Translations under genes and position numbers: made by a program | Part shown: one piece after another, positions 35,902 to 45,827 of the stretch | Layout of the letters: the number at the start of each line of letters is the position of its first letter | Position numbering within the stretch: position 1 is the first letter of the stretch | Origin: Pseudomonas sp. JAI120 | GTDB lineage: Bacteria > Pseudomonadota > Gammaproteobacteria > Pseudomonadales > Pseudomonadaceae | Direction of reading: 5' to 3' | DNA length: 64,000 nt | NCBI RefSeq assembly: GCF_014207255.1 | Contig: NZ_JACHCZ010000002.1 | Location: 620,001-684,000, forward strand | The notes under the pieces: generated by a model | Databases searched by the model: none | Seen by the model: only the letters and a program-made list of their open reading frames with translations | Told to the model about the DNA's origin: nothing

Positions 35902-38900
35902 CTATTCGTCACGCCTCCACTGCGGTGCGTCGAAGAACAACTTGCGCGCCATGCGCAGGTTGATTTCGCCACGATGGATCTCCAGGGCCTGCGAGGCCCG
36001 CCCGCCCTGCCCGGCCTGGATGCTGGCAAACGCCTGGGCCTGCGCCTGGGCCTGAGTCTGTTTGCCCATGCGGTGTTGCTCCGGGGTCTTGAGGTGCGCC
36101 GCAGTGAAATGGTCGTCCGGCCCCGCCTGGCGTTCATAGTGGAAATGCGCGTACCACAGGGGCTGGCGCGTGTGTACATCCACCACCCCATAAGCCTGCA
36201 ACCAATCATTGGGGCGTGCGGCGAGAGCGACACGCCCGCCCTGCCGGAAAATATTCGCCTCATGATGGCTGACCAGCACGTCCACCCCGGACTGAGTGGG
36301 CAGGCGCGCTTTGATCGCATTCAATCGAGCCTGCAGGCCCTGCTCGGATAAACGACTGGCCGCAGCCCGCAGTGCGTCGGCTTCGGTCCTGGCCCGCGCC
36401 CGCTGGGTGGCAGCCAGGCGCGCCGGCTCGCTGTGCTGAAGGTGGCGCTGGATGGCCTCGGCACACTGGCGCAACTTGTCGGCGCGCTGTTCCAGGATGT
36501 CCTGCAGCGACTGCGGTTCGTTGGCCCTGCGCGCCATTTTCAGAACTTCGCCAATGGCTTGCTCCACCGCAGCCCGCAAGGCCTGGCCCTGCTCAATCAA
36601 GCGATTGAGACTGGGCATTGAACCTGCACGCCGGGGAGCCGCTTTCTCGACCGGTTCCCAGATCCCATCGGCGGCCGGGGTGAACGAGGCAATCACGCTG
36701 TTCTGGGCATCCAACACCTCTGCCACCTGCGTCGGCTGTTCGCCAGTCGTCATCTTGAGTTGAGCGACATACAAACCCTGATTGCGTGTGCGAATGATAT
36801 TTTTGCGCGGTGCACGAGGTGCCGGCACCGGGCGTGGCGCAGGGTTCGCGGGCATCAGGGCCGCAGACAGCTCGCGTTCGACCTCAGCGTGCAGTTGGGT
36901 GAACAGTTGCTGCAACTTATCCAGGTAATCGAGATGGAATTTATCCGGCTCCATGGCCCGCCAGAATTCGATGCGGTCATCGGTCTGGGCGTAGACACGG
37001 TTGAAGCTCTCCAGCAACTCGATGCGTAACTCCGTGCTATGGGGCGCCAATTCGTCCAGTTGCGCCTGGGACCCACTGGCCCAACGCGCGCGCTGAATGG
37101 TGTCGTCCAGGCTTTGGAAAAAATCTTCATCCAGCCTCGGCCCTTCGGTCTTCAGCGCCACCGCCCACAGGGCCGTCACCTGCAACGACTGCAGTTCCAG
37201 CACCGTCGGCCCAACCAACTCGCTCTGCCGCAAAGCTTGGGCCCTGTCCCGCCCGAACTTGGGAACCGCTTCCAGCTCTTGCAGCAAGTTGAGTTCCTGA
37301 GTACGCCAGCGGATCGCATTTTCGTTGCTGTCAGCCAACTGCCGCAGCCCTTCCATCAACACCTGGTGAGCCTGTTGATTGACGTCCCAGGTGGCCTCGT
37401 CCTCACTCAGCGATTGCACCCGGTCCAGCACCGGTACCAATCGGGCATTGATGGCGACGGTCGTTGCCCGGGCGTGCATCAGCAGTTGCCGCAGGCTGAG
37501 GATCAGCCCCTCGAGCGACGTCGACAGTTCACGTTCATAACCCGCTCGGGGCTTGAGCAGTTGCAGCGCCTTGAGGCATCGCAGTTCCAGCAACGAAGCC
37601 TCCAGCTTGCTTTGCAACTCCTGGGTATAACGACTGCTCGCCGTGGCGCGCTGCTGGTCGGTGACGCTGGCGGCATCACTGGTCTTGAGGGTGTAGGCCA
37701 CGACCATGGCCCGATTCGCAGTTTCCCGACGCTGGCCGTATTGACGATAGTCCCGCTCCAATTGCTCGTGACGCGACTCAGTGTCCGCCCCTGCCACCGG
37801 TGTATCGGGCTGCCCGCCGATCAAGCGCAGACGCAGGCTCAAATCCACGTCCCAATAGACATTGTCCACCAACTTGAGCCAAGGCCCGGACACACGACCA
37901 TCGGCGCTGATGATCCGCACACTGTTGTCCGTGACCCTGGCCCGGTACAAATGACCGCGTACCAGCACCTGCCACTGCGGCGGTTGCGTGGCGGGGTTGA
38001 ATAACATCCCATTGAGCCGCCCGCCCACCTGCGCGCCGGGCAAACGTACCGGCCAAGGCAGGGCAAAGGCCTTGAGACTCAGCTGCTCAAGGCGGGCTTT
38101 CAAATCCGCTGTCAGGGTGTCGCGGGCATTGCTCCAGCCACCGGGGGCGCGTAGTTGCACGTCGAGTGGGCCACGCACCAGGGTTGCCGGCGCGAGCCTC
38201 CGGGGGGTCGGCTCGAACGCCGGGTGTTGCAGGTCCAGGGTCGACGGCCACTCGTGGGGCGAAGCCCGGTGCGCGAGTATCAGCACCAGGTTGCTCAACA
38301 GGTCCATCACACCCGATGCCTGTAAGGCCGGCTGGTTGCCGCTGATGGCCTGCACGTCCTGCTGAACACTGTCCATCACCTGAACCATCCATCCCACCAA
38401 CGCCACCGGTCCCCTGAGGAACGGCAACAGGCTGTTGAACAGCAACCAGCCGCCTTCCTTCAACGTCGCCCAGCGCTGCTCGGCGTTGGACACCGATTGG
38501 CGTTGGGCCAGACTGACCAGCGCCTGGACCGTGGAAGCAAATACCTGAGGCAGCGGGTCAGCGGCCAGCGGTTGCTTGCTCAAGCGCGCCGGCGCCGGGC
38601 GCTCGGGCACACTGAACTCATCGCCGGCCAGAAAGCGCCGCACATGCGGCTCCTCAAAACCGCCGTTGGCATACATCGCCTGGCGTGTCGCGGGGAGCCA
38701 GGCCAGTACCGTGTCCTGCAGTTCGCCGGGAGCCTTGATCGCATCGAACAAGGCTTGAGCCGTTGCGAATTCACGCAGGCAGGGACTGAACAAGGGCTGG
38801 TAGAGCAGATGCGGCCCCTCCTCGGACTGCCGGGGGCCAATCACATACAGATTGACCACCGCATCCGGCGATGAGGTCGGCGTGGCCTCGAATGCCAACG

Positions 38901-40521
38901 GCCAAAACGCCGCCTCTGGCTGCTGCATCACGGCCGCCTGCACCAGGCGATAACCGGCCTCGGTCAAGCCGTGCTCGCCCTTGATCTTCATCTGCAACGC
39001 CAGCAGCGGCAGTTGTGCACGGACCTGCCGGGTGAACAACCCTTCACGGCGCTGCCGCTCAGCCGCATCGTCCACCAGCGTTTGCTGGAGCAGCGCCGGG
39101 TAGGTTTGCCCGATATCCACCTCGGTCACACATCCCTTGAGCAACGTTGCCGTCAGCCAGTCGGGGGCGGGGCTGCCGTTGAGGTGGATCGACGACGGCA
39201 AATGGGGAAAACCACCCAGGTTCGCCAAGGCCAGGTCCGTAAGGCTCAGGCTCACCGGGTGCACCTCGCCCGTGGCAAACCCGCCCGGCGTCATCGCCGC
39301 CGTCACGATGTGGTAAGTCATTTCGATGTCCTCCGGCTCGATGCCGTCGGCCCGGCGATCCTTGCGCAGGCATTGCTTCAGAGCCTGTGCGGCAAAGGTA
39401 CCCAGCGGCGCGATGCCGTCAACAAAGCTACGCCCGCCGGCTGCGGCCTGCGCCACGACCAGTGCCTGAAGCGCACGGGCGTACGCCAGGCTGTCTGCCG
39501 CCGACGCATGGATCAGCCACAGTGGCAGTTGGTCCTGCAAGCGCAGTTGAAACGGGGTCAGGACTGACTCAAACCAGCGCGAAGGATCAGTCACATAGTC
39601 GAGCATGTGCTGAAACTGCGCGGGCGTTCGGGGCACCGTGAGGTCGATGGCCAATACATCCGCCCGCTGACGCTCGGCATAACTGGCGGCCAGCGCATCG
39701 AACGGATCCCCCCAGGGCACCTGGACAAACCACTCGAGCGTCGGGCCGACCAGGCGCTGGCTGAGGTAGTCGGGAATCAATGGCTCGATGTCCTCCAGGC
39801 GGGCGAGCGGGTGAAGGCCGGTCGCCGGGCTGAACAGCAGCAAGGCAGGCAGCTCGGCACCGGGCAACCGATGGGCGAGGATCAGCAGCGGCAGCATTTC
39901 CGAGGTCTGTGAACCTTGCGGCCTGACATGTACGGTCTGGACCTGCAACGTTGCGCCGTGCAGGCTCCATTCGCGATCCGGGCGACTGGCGCGTAACGCC
40001 GTGCGGGGGAATAACCGGGCAAATTGCTGCTCATCCATCCCCGGCGGTTTCTGGCTGTCATACAACAAGGCCAGGCAGTCATCGGACAGGTAGGCCCATC
40101 GCGTGGTGTTCACCGACACCGTTGCCCGCCACCATGCTTCCAGCCGCTCCAGCCAGGCCTGCAACAGGTTCGGCCCGAGCTGGTTGACCACCTGCTCGAT
40201 AGCCGCCAAGGGCGGGCCACCGGGCACATGGATTTCTCGTTGACGCAGGCATACTTGATGGTAGTCCTCGATATACCGCATCGGCCGGGCACTGGTCAGG
40301 CGCACCATCACCTCATCGGCAAGCAGGCTGTAGTGGTACTGGTCGGCCTGCATCGGGGTGCCGATGGCAACCCGTTCGGCCAGCAGGTTGAAGGCTGGGA
40401 AACGTCGATCGAGTGTGGCCTGCACCTGCGTGATCGCCACCTCCCGCAGGGTGGGGACGTTGGAAAACAGTGTGAGAATTTGCTCGATATGGTTACGACG
40501 CAATGAAGGTGTTTCAGGCAT
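35902..40521 (-). CDS. Dermonecrotic-toxin-like giant protein (DUF6543 type), 1539 aa
   Basis: A single uninterrupted frame from ATG 40521. The start (helical, then YHYSLLADEVMVRLTSARP) and the segments ADVLAIDLTVPRTPAQF and FVDGIAPLGTFAAQALK are of the kind found in large Pseudomonas proteins annotated as having a dermonecrotic toxin domain. Residues from about 880 on are strongly helical and Gln/Leu/Arg-rich, with a Pro/Arg linker (PAPRPVPAPRAPRKN) near 1220-1235. There is no signal peptide and I see no catalytic motif that I can name. A secreted toxin or effector is likely by family, but the delivery system and target are unknown. It diverges from the PBP gene at 40699. Confidence 0.7.
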   Translation of the reverse strand: MPETPSLRRNHIEQILTLFSNVPTLREVAITQVQATLDRRFPAFNLLAERVAIGTPMQADQYHYSLLADEVMVRLTSARPMRYIEDYHQVCLRQREIHVPGGPPLAAIEQVVNQLGPNLLQAWLERLEAWWRATVSVNTTRWAYLSDDCLALLYDSQKPPGMDEQQFARLFPRTALRASRPDREWSLHGATLQVQTVHVRPQGSQTSEMLPLLILAHRLPGAELPALLLFSPATGLHPLARLEDIEPLIPDYLSQRLVGPTLEWFVQVPWGDPFDALAASYAERQRADVLAIDLTVPRTPAQFQHMLDYVTDPSRWFESVLTPFQLRLQDQLPLWLIHASAADSLAYARALQALVVAQAAAGGRSFVDGIAPLGTFAAQALKQCLRKDRRADGIEPEDIEMTYHIVTAAMTPGGFATGEVHPVSLSLTDLALANLGGFPHLPSSIHLNGSPAPDWLTATLLKGCVTEVDIGQTYPALLQQTLVDDAAERQRREGLFTRQVRAQLPLLALQMKIKGEHGLTEAGYRLVQAAVMQQPEAAFWPLAFEATPTSSPDAVVNLYVIGPRQSEEGPHLLYQPLFSPCLREFATAQALFDAIKAPGELQDTVLAWLPATRQAMYANGGFEEPHVRRFLAGDEFSVPERPAPARLSKQPLAADPLPQVFASTVQALVSLAQRQSVSNAEQRWATLKEGGWLLFNSLLPFLRGPVALVGWMVQVMDSVQQDVQAISGNQPALQASGVMDLLSNLVLILAHRASPHEWPSTLDLQHPAFEPTPRRLAPATLVRGPLDVQLRAPGGWSNARDTLTADLKARLEQLSLKAFALPWPVRLPGAQVGGRLNGMLFNPATQPPQWQVLVRGHLYRARVTDNSVRIISADGRVSGPWLKLVDNVYWDVDLSLRLRLIGGQPDTPVAGADTESRHEQLERDYRQYGQRRETANRAMVVAYTLKTSDAASVTDQQRATASSRYTQELQSKLEASLLELRCLKALQLLKPRAGYERELSTSLEGLILSLRQLLMHARATTVAINARLVPVLDRVQSLSEDEATWDVNQQAHQVLMEGLRQLADSNENAIRWRTQELNLLQELEAVPKFGRDRAQALRQSELVGPTVLELQSLQVTALWAVALKTEGPRLDEDFFQSLDDTIQRARWASGSQAQLDELAPHSTELRIELLESFNRVYAQTDDRIEFWRAMEPDKFHLDYLDKLQQLFTQLHAEVERELSAALMPANPAPRPVPAPRAPRKNIIRTRNQGLYVAQLKMTTGEQPTQVAEVLDAQNSVIASFTPAADGIWEPVEKAAPRRAGSMPSLNRLIEQGQALRAAVEQAIGEVLKMARRANEPQSLQDILEQRADKLRQCAEAIQRHLQHSEPARLAATQRARARTEADALRAAASRLSEQGLQARLNAIKARLPTQSGVDVLVSHHEANIFRQGGRVALAARPNDWLQAYGVVDVHTRQPLWYAHFHYERQAGPDDHFTAAHLKTPEQHRMGKQTQAQAQAQAFASIQAGQGGRASQALEIHRGEINLRMARKLFFDAPQWRRDE

Positions 40522-40698
40522 GGGCTGGACTTCCTTGTACGGACGCTGGAATCGGTCCGATAAGCCCTGAACGGTAGGGGCAGTCCCGCGCCCATTTGTG
40601 GTAACCGGGTATGCACCCGCCCGCCCTCACTGCAGACAATTTCCTCGACAGCGCCAATCAGCGTCTAAGCTTCAGTCAAGTCCGATCAATCTGCAGGG

Positions 40699-43600
40699 AT
40701 GGATCAATCGACTATGGGCGCTTTATGGCAAACCGATTCAACCGAGGCTGCGGCTCCCACCGACAGCATGGACGAACAGCCATTGCCACGACGCCCCCGC
40801 AAACCGTTGTACAGGTGGCGAATGGTATGGCTGCTGCTGGTGATCGGCCTGATCGCTGCGGGCTTTGCCGCCCAGCGCGAAATGCGCACGTCGCACTGGC
40901 AGGCCCGGGAACTGAGCCGCCTGGCCGCGACCTTGACCTACACCCTGGAACCCGGCCCCAGCGATGCGCTGGTTTATCCCGGTGCCGGGCCGTTCGACAA
41001 ACGCCTGGGTTACAGTGACCTCGATGAGTTCCTGCCGCGCCTGCTCAAGCGCAACTACCTGATCCAGAGCCAGGTGCGCTTCTCCGCGCCCTTGATGACC
41101 TATGTCGAGCGCGGCCTGTTCGTGCCCTACACGGAGAAAATCCAGGCGGGCTTGTCGATCAGCGACTGCCGCGCCGAGCCGTTGTACCAGTTCACCTATC
41201 CACAGCAGTCCTACCAGCGTTTCGAGGCGATCCCGCCCGTGGTGGTCAATAGCCTGCTGTTCATCGAAAACCGCGACCTGCTCGACCCGGCACAGCCCCA
41301 GGCCAACCCGGCGGTGGACTGGCCGCGGTTCGCCAAGGCGGCGTGGTCGCAAGTGGCCAAGCTTTTGCATTTGCCCGGACAGACGGCCGGCGGCAGCACC
41401 CTGGCCACCCAGTTGGAAAAATACCGCCACTCCCCTGACGGGTTGACGCTGTCGGGCGGCGAGAAACTGCGCCAGATGTTTTCCGCCAGCGTGCGCGCCT
41501 ATCAGGACGGCCCGCAGACCTTGCAGGCGCGCCAGAACATCGTGCGCGACTACCTCAACAGCGTGCCGTTGTCTGCGGTGCCCGGTCACGGCGAAGTGCA
41601 TGGTATGGCCGACGGTCTGCGGGTGTGGTACGGCGCCGACTTCAACCGCACCAATGCGCTGCTCGCCGACAACAGCCCGCAGAACCTCGCGCAAAAGGGC
41701 CTGGCCCTGCGCGAAGTGTTGTCGTTGATGATCGCCCAGCGCCGGCCTTCCCATTACCTGTCCAAAGGCCACGCGGAGCTGGCGACCCTGACCGACAGCC
41801 ATATCCGCCTGCTGGAACAAAACAGCGTCATCGCCCCTGCCCTGGCCAAGGCGGCCCTGGCCAGCAAGGTCAGTTACCGCGACTGGCAGCAGCAACCGAC
41901 GATCCAACCGATTGAAACCAACAAAGGCATCAGCGTGGCCCGCAACCGTCTAGCCACCCTGCTCAACCGCCCGCTGTATGACCTTGATCGCCTGGACCTG
42001 AGCGCCACCAGCACCTTGCAAAATGACCTGCAAACCCAGACCACCGCCTACCTCAAGCACCTGGCCGATCCGGCCTTCGCCGGGCAACTCGGCCTGCTCG
42101 GCCCGCGCCTGCTGACACCCGCCAGCACGACTCAGGTGCGCTACAGCTTCACGCTATACGAGATGACGGGCGACGGCGCGCGAGTGCGGGTGCAGACCGA
42201 CAACACCGACCAACCTTTCGATATCAACGAGAGCAGCAAGCTCGAACTGGGCTCCACCGCCAAGCTGCGGGTGCTCACCACCTACCTGCAAATCATCAGC
42301 GAGTTGCACCAGCGCTATGCCGGCCAGACGCCCGCCGTGTTGAAAAAAGTCGAGATTGACGAGCAGGACCGCTTGTCGCGCTGGGCCGTGGACTACCTGG
42401 CGCAAAACCGCGACCAGAGCCTGTCGAAGATGCTCGACGCCGCGCTCGACCGGCAATATTCCGCCAGCCCCGGCGAAAGCTTTTTTACCGGTGGCGGCCT
42501 GCATCGCTTCCATAACTTTCGCAATGAAGACAACGGCCGCAACCCGACCTTGCGCGACGCCCTGCGCGAGTCGATCAACCTGCCGTTCATTCGCCTGATG
42601 CGCGACCTGGTGCGCTACAGCACCTATCACGGTGACAACAACAGTGCCGAGTTGCTCAAGGACGACAGCGACCCACGGCGCCAGGAATACCTGGCCCAGT
42701 TCGCCGACCGCGAAGGCACAACCTTCCTGCTGCGCTTCTGGAAAAAATACCGCAACAAGGACACCCAGGCCCGGCTCGCGACCTTTCTGGACGGCCTGCA
42801 CCCTACCGCCATCCGCCTGGCCGCCGTGCACCGCTACCTGTTGCCCCAGGCCAGCCAGGCGAGTTTCAACAGCTTCGTGCGCTCGCACCTGACCGGCACC
42901 AAAACCGCAGAAAAACTCACCGACGAGCGCCTGAGCAAGCTCTACAAAAACTACGGCCCCGGTGCCTACGACCTGCCGGACCAAGGTTATATCGCCAAGG
43001 TCCACCCCCTGGACCTGTGGTTGCTCGGTTACCTGCTGAACCACCCCGACGCCACCTTCACCCAAGCCGTCGCCGCCAGCGAGCACGAGCGCCAGGAGGT
43101 CTATGGCTGGCTGTTCAAGAGCCGTCATAAGAGCGCGCGCGACAGTCGCATCCGTACCATGCTGGAGATCGAGGCGTTCCTGGATATTCATCAACGCTGG
43201 CGGGCGGTCGGCTACCCGTTCGACCATTTGGTGCCTTCCCTGGCCACCGCCATCGGCAGCTCGGGAGACCGCCCCGCGGCGTTGGCGGAACTGGTGGGGA
43301 CGATCCTTAACGACGGCATACGCGAGCCGACGCTGCGCATCGACAGCCTGCATTTTGCCGCAGACACCCCCTATGAAACCCACCTGGTCAACAACCCCGA
43401 CAAAGGCAAGCGGGTGATGCCCAGCGAAGTCGCCAGCGCCTTGCGCGGGGCGTTGTCCCAGGTGGTGGATGCGGGCACGGCGAAACGCGTGTCGGGCAGC
43501 TTCAAGCTGGGCGACGGCACACCGCTGGCCATGGGTGGCAAGACCGGCACCGGCGACAACCGCATCGAAGCGATTGGCGCCGGTGGGCGCGTGCTCAGCT

Positions 43601-43857
43601 CCAAGTCGATCAACCGCACGGCTACCTTTGTGTTCTATATCGGCGACCGGCATTTCGGCACCCTCACCGCCTTCGTCCCCGGCAGCGGCGCGCAGAACTT
43701 CACCTTTACCTCGGCACTGCCGGTGCAGGTGCTCAAGGGCATGGCGCCGGTGCTGATGCCGTATCTGCAACCGGGTGGCCATACCTTGTGCAGCGTACCT
43801 CAGCCACTGATCTCGACGACTTTCTCGGTGCTGCCCTCTACCACGAAGAACCGATAG
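40699..43857 (+). CDS. Class A penicillin-binding protein with long transpeptidase insertion
   Basis: The 1052-aa protein has a short cytoplasmic tail, one membrane helix at about residues 46-66, a glycosyltransferase family 51 domain (LLFIENRDL with Glu190; GGSTLATQ) and a transpeptidase domain with SxxK (STAK, Ser519), SxN (SIN, Ser625) and KTGT (Lys948). It polymerises and cross-links peptidoglycan at the inner membrane. SxN and KTGT are about 320 residues apart, against roughly 125 in E. coli PBP1b, so about 200 residues are inserted. It is not the housekeeping mrcA or mrcB. Its 3' end overlaps the convergent chaperone gene by 58 bases. Confidence 0.85.
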   Translation: MDQSTMGALWQTDSTEAAAPTDSMDEQPLPRRPRKPLYRWRMVWLLLVIGLIAAGFAAQREMRTSHWQARELSRLAATLTYTLEPGPSDALVYPGAGPFDKRLGYSDLDEFLPRLLKRNYLIQSQVRFSAPLMTYVERGLFVPYTEKIQAGLSISDCRAEPLYQFTYPQQSYQRFEAIPPVVVNSLLFIENRDLLDPAQPQANPAVDWPRFAKAAWSQVAKLLHLPGQTAGGSTLATQLEKYRHSPDGLTLSGGEKLRQMFSASVRAYQDGPQTLQARQNIVRDYLNSVPLSAVPGHGEVHGMADGLRVWYGADFNRTNALLADNSPQNLAQKGLALREVLSLMIAQRRPSHYLSKGHAELATLTDSHIRLLEQNSVIAPALAKAALASKVSYRDWQQQPTIQPIETNKGISVARNRLATLLNRPLYDLDRLDLSATSTLQNDLQTQTTAYLKHLADPAFAGQLGLLGPRLLTPASTTQVRYSFTLYEMTGDGARVRVQTDNTDQPFDINESSKLELGSTAKLRVLTTYLQIISELHQRYAGQTPAVLKKVEIDEQDRLSRWAVDYLAQNRDQSLSKMLDAALDRQYSASPGESFFTGGGLHRFHNFRNEDNGRNPTLRDALRESINLPFIRLMRDLVRYSTYHGDNNSAELLKDDSDPRRQEYLAQFADREGTTFLLRFWKKYRNKDTQARLATFLDGLHPTAIRLAAVHRYLLPQASQASFNSFVRSHLTGTKTAEKLTDERLSKLYKNYGPGAYDLPDQGYIAKVHPLDLWLLGYLLNHPDATFTQAVAASEHERQEVYGWLFKSRHKSARDSRIRTMLEIEAFLDIHQRWRAVGYPFDHLVPSLATAIGSSGDRPAALAELVGTILNDGIREPTLRIDSLHFAADTPYETHLVNNPDKGKRVMPSEVASALRGALSQVVDAGTAKRVSGSFKLGDGTPLAMGGKTGTGDNRIEAIGAGGRVLSSKSINRTATFVFYIGDRHFGTLTAFVPGSGAQNFTFTSALPVQVLKGMAPVLMPYLQPGGHTLCSVPQPLISTTFSVLPSTTKNR

Positions 43858-44540
43858 ACCCGTCCGGCCTGCTTCTCAAAGCTGAACACCCGACCCGGGA
43901 AGATATGGTTCTTGGTGATCGGCGCGCAGTCCGTGCGGTCGGCGACCGAACAGTCCTTGAACTCATCCACCACTACGACGGTGTTACCGGCATTGCGCAG
44001 GGTGTAGGTGCGCCCGCCGTTCTCGACGCGGGTATCAAAACGGCTGTGTTCGGGCCGCACAAAAAACACCGTGCCGTATCCGGACATCACCCGCACACCC
44101 GCCGCCAGGGATGCTTCATAGGCGGCGCGGTCTTCGTCATTGATGCCGAAGTCATCGTCCTTTTCCGGCGCCACCGGCAGGTAGCGCACCCGGAAGTAAC
44201 GTTCCCGATCGCGCTCGCCCATGAACAGGAAGCGCGTGCTTTGCATCGCATTGGCCGGCACGATCAGGCGTGCCGGGCTGGCCATCAGGCCATCGCGCAC
44301 GAGGCCGTCGGCCTGGCTTTTGAGGGGCACTTCGTCGTAGCTGCCATCGGGTTTGTAGAGCATCTCCGTGACTTTGATCTTGACGAACGCGGTGCTGGTG
44401 CCGCCGTTGAACACGCGCTTAAGGTAAGTGTTCTTGTCGCCATTCAAGTAGTCGTAAAAATCGCCGACGTTGATGGCCGGCCCGGCCTGGGCGTTGAAGG
44501 ACCACAGGCACATGCCCAGTACTGCATAAACGTATTTCAT
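43800..44540 (-). CDS. Alternate-type (CS1/CFA-I) fimbrial chaperone, second copy
   Basis: An ATG at 44540 behind GAGGT gives 246 aa with a signal peptide ending near AQAG. It is about half identical by eye to the chaperone at 45072 (shared INVGDFYDYLNGDKNTYLKR-like start, RDGLMASPARLIVP, KNHIFPGR). Both belong to the CfaA/CblB class of periplasmic pilus chaperones, which hold pilins by donor-strand complementation. It is the last gene of the operon and its stop lies within the convergent PBP gene. Specialisation for the second pilin just upstream is likely. Confidence 0.8.
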   Translation of the reverse strand: MKYVYAVLGMCLWSFNAQAGPAINVGDFYDYLNGDKNTYLKRVFNGGTSTAFVKIKVTEMLYKPDGSYDEVPLKSQADGLVRDGLMASPARLIVPANAMQSTRFLFMGERDRERYFRVRYLPVAPEKDDDFGINDEDRAAYEASLAAGVRVMSGYGTVFFVRPEHSRFDTRVENGGRTYTLRNAGNTVVVVDEFKDCSVADRTDCAPITKNHIFPGRVFSFEKQAGRVYRFFVVEGSTEKVVEISG

Positions 44541-44553
44541 AAGCACCTCGTTA

Positions 44554-45072
44554 TCACGGTCGCAACGCGTCGAAGATCAGATGAACGCTGCCGAAATAGT
44601 CGCCCGGGGTATAACCGTCCTCGGGCTCGACAGCGGCAATTTCCAACAGCACCCGCTTGCCGGCCCGCGCCTCCTCGGCAGGCACCACCAGGGTGTCGGT
44701 CAAGTCCAGCCATTCGCCGTTGAAGTTGACATTCAACAGAATCAGGCGCCGGCCGTTGGAGAGCACCGGCAACTCCCCCAGGCGCGCAACGATGCCGCCG
44801 CCGCTGTTCTTCACATCGAAGTGCTCACGCAATGGCTTGAGCGTGCGACTCACCAGGTTCCAGGCCATCTCCTGCTCGCGCTCCAGAAACACCGGGTTGA
44901 TGGGCAGCACGTAAAAATCGGCGGTTGGGATGGTGACCGACACATCGAACACCTGCTCCTCACGGATCGCGAGGGCCTGGGTACTGAGCAGCGCTGTAAC
45001 CATCAACAGCAATAGCGTCGCGATGACCTTGTCCGGGCGATACCCGGCTCCATGGGCTCTTTTTCTGAGCAT
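44554..45072 (-). CDS. CS1-type minor pilin
   Basis: This 172-aa protein has a signal peptide (LLLMVTALLSTQALA) and a mature start VFDVSVTIPTADFYVLPINP that mirrors the major pilin at 51054 (INIKATIPTKQFHAQPLDP). It has the CS1/cable-pilus pilin layout without the cysteines of classical pilins. It overlaps the upstream chaperone stop by one base (TGATG). It is probably a minor or tip-proximal subunit paired with the second chaperone. Confidence 0.75.
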   Translation of the reverse strand: MLRKRAHGAGYRPDKVIATLLLLMVTALLSTQALAIREEQVFDVSVTIPTADFYVLPINPVFLEREQEMAWNLVSRTLKPLREHFDVKNSGGGIVARLGELPVLSNGRRLILLNVNFNGEWLDLTDTLVVPAEEARAGKRVLLEIAAVEPEDGYTPGDYFGSVHLIFDALRP

Positions 45073-45812
45073 CAGCCTTTGACCTCATAAGGTTTTTTTT
45101 CGCTGCCCTCAACCAGGGTAAAGCGGTAGGTACGCCCGGCCTGCTTGGGAAAGCTGAAGGCACGACCCGGCAGGATGTGGTTCTTGGTGACGGGCAGACA
45201 GTCCTGGGCATCGCCGCTGGCGCAGTCCTTGAACTGATCCACCACCACGACGCTGTTACCGTCGTTATGCAGCGCGTATTGGGCGGGTTGCTCGTCGATA
45301 CGGGTGGCAAAGCGAGTGTCTTTGGGGCGCACGAAGAACACCGTGCCAAACCCGGCCAGCACCGTGACCCCGGCCGAGAGACTTTCTTTATAGGATTCAC
45401 GCGCCTCGCTGGACACAGCAAAGTCATCCTCCGGCTCCGGCATCACCGGCACGAAGCGCAGGCGGAAATAGCGCTCTTTTTCCCGCGCGCCCAGGTACAG
45501 CAAGCGTGTGCCCTGCATGCCATTGGAGGGGACGATCAGACGCGCCGGCGTGGCCATCAAGCCATCGCGAGCGGTGTTTTCTGCGTTGCTCTGGAGCTCG
45601 ACTTCCTCGGAGCTACCGTCGGCCTTGTAGAGGATCTCCATCACCGACACCTTGATGAACGCCGTACTGTCGCCGCCGTTGAAGACCCGTTTCAGGTAGG
45701 TGCTTTTGTCGCCGTCCAGGTAGTCATAAAACACCCCCACGTTGATATTGGGGGCCGCTGGTGCCGACAGCGGCAACCAGCACAGCGCGCACAGCGCCAA
45801 CAAATGTTTCAT
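45072..45812 (-). CDS. Alternate-type (CS1/CFA-I) fimbrial chaperone, first copy
   Basis: The chosen ATG at 45812 follows TGAGG and gives 246 aa, the same length as the second copy. An ATG 15 bases earlier is possible. A signal peptide ends near APAA. The sequence has the CblB/CfaA pattern (INVGVFYDYLDGDKSTYLKR-like start, ARLIVPSNGMQ, TKNHILPGR). It is expected to stabilise the pilins and tip adhesins of this operon in the periplasm. Confidence 0.8.
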   Translation of the reverse strand: MKHLLALCALCWLPLSAPAAPNINVGVFYDYLDGDKSTYLKRVFNGGDSTAFIKVSVMEILYKADGSSEEVELQSNAENTARDGLMATPARLIVPSNGMQGTRLLYLGAREKERYFRLRFVPVMPEPEDDFAVSSEARESYKESLSAGVTVLAGFGTVFFVRPKDTRFATRIDEQPAQYALHNDGNSVVVVDQFKDCASGDAQDCLPVTKNHILPGRAFSFPKQAGRTYRFTLVEGSEKKPYEVKG

Positions 45813-45827
45813 TGCTGTAAACCTCAT

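Noticed and set aside
42154..43782. Long minus-strand frame (542 codons) opposite the PBP gene
   Set aside because: The PBP motifs are clear on the plus strand; the antisense product has no family features.
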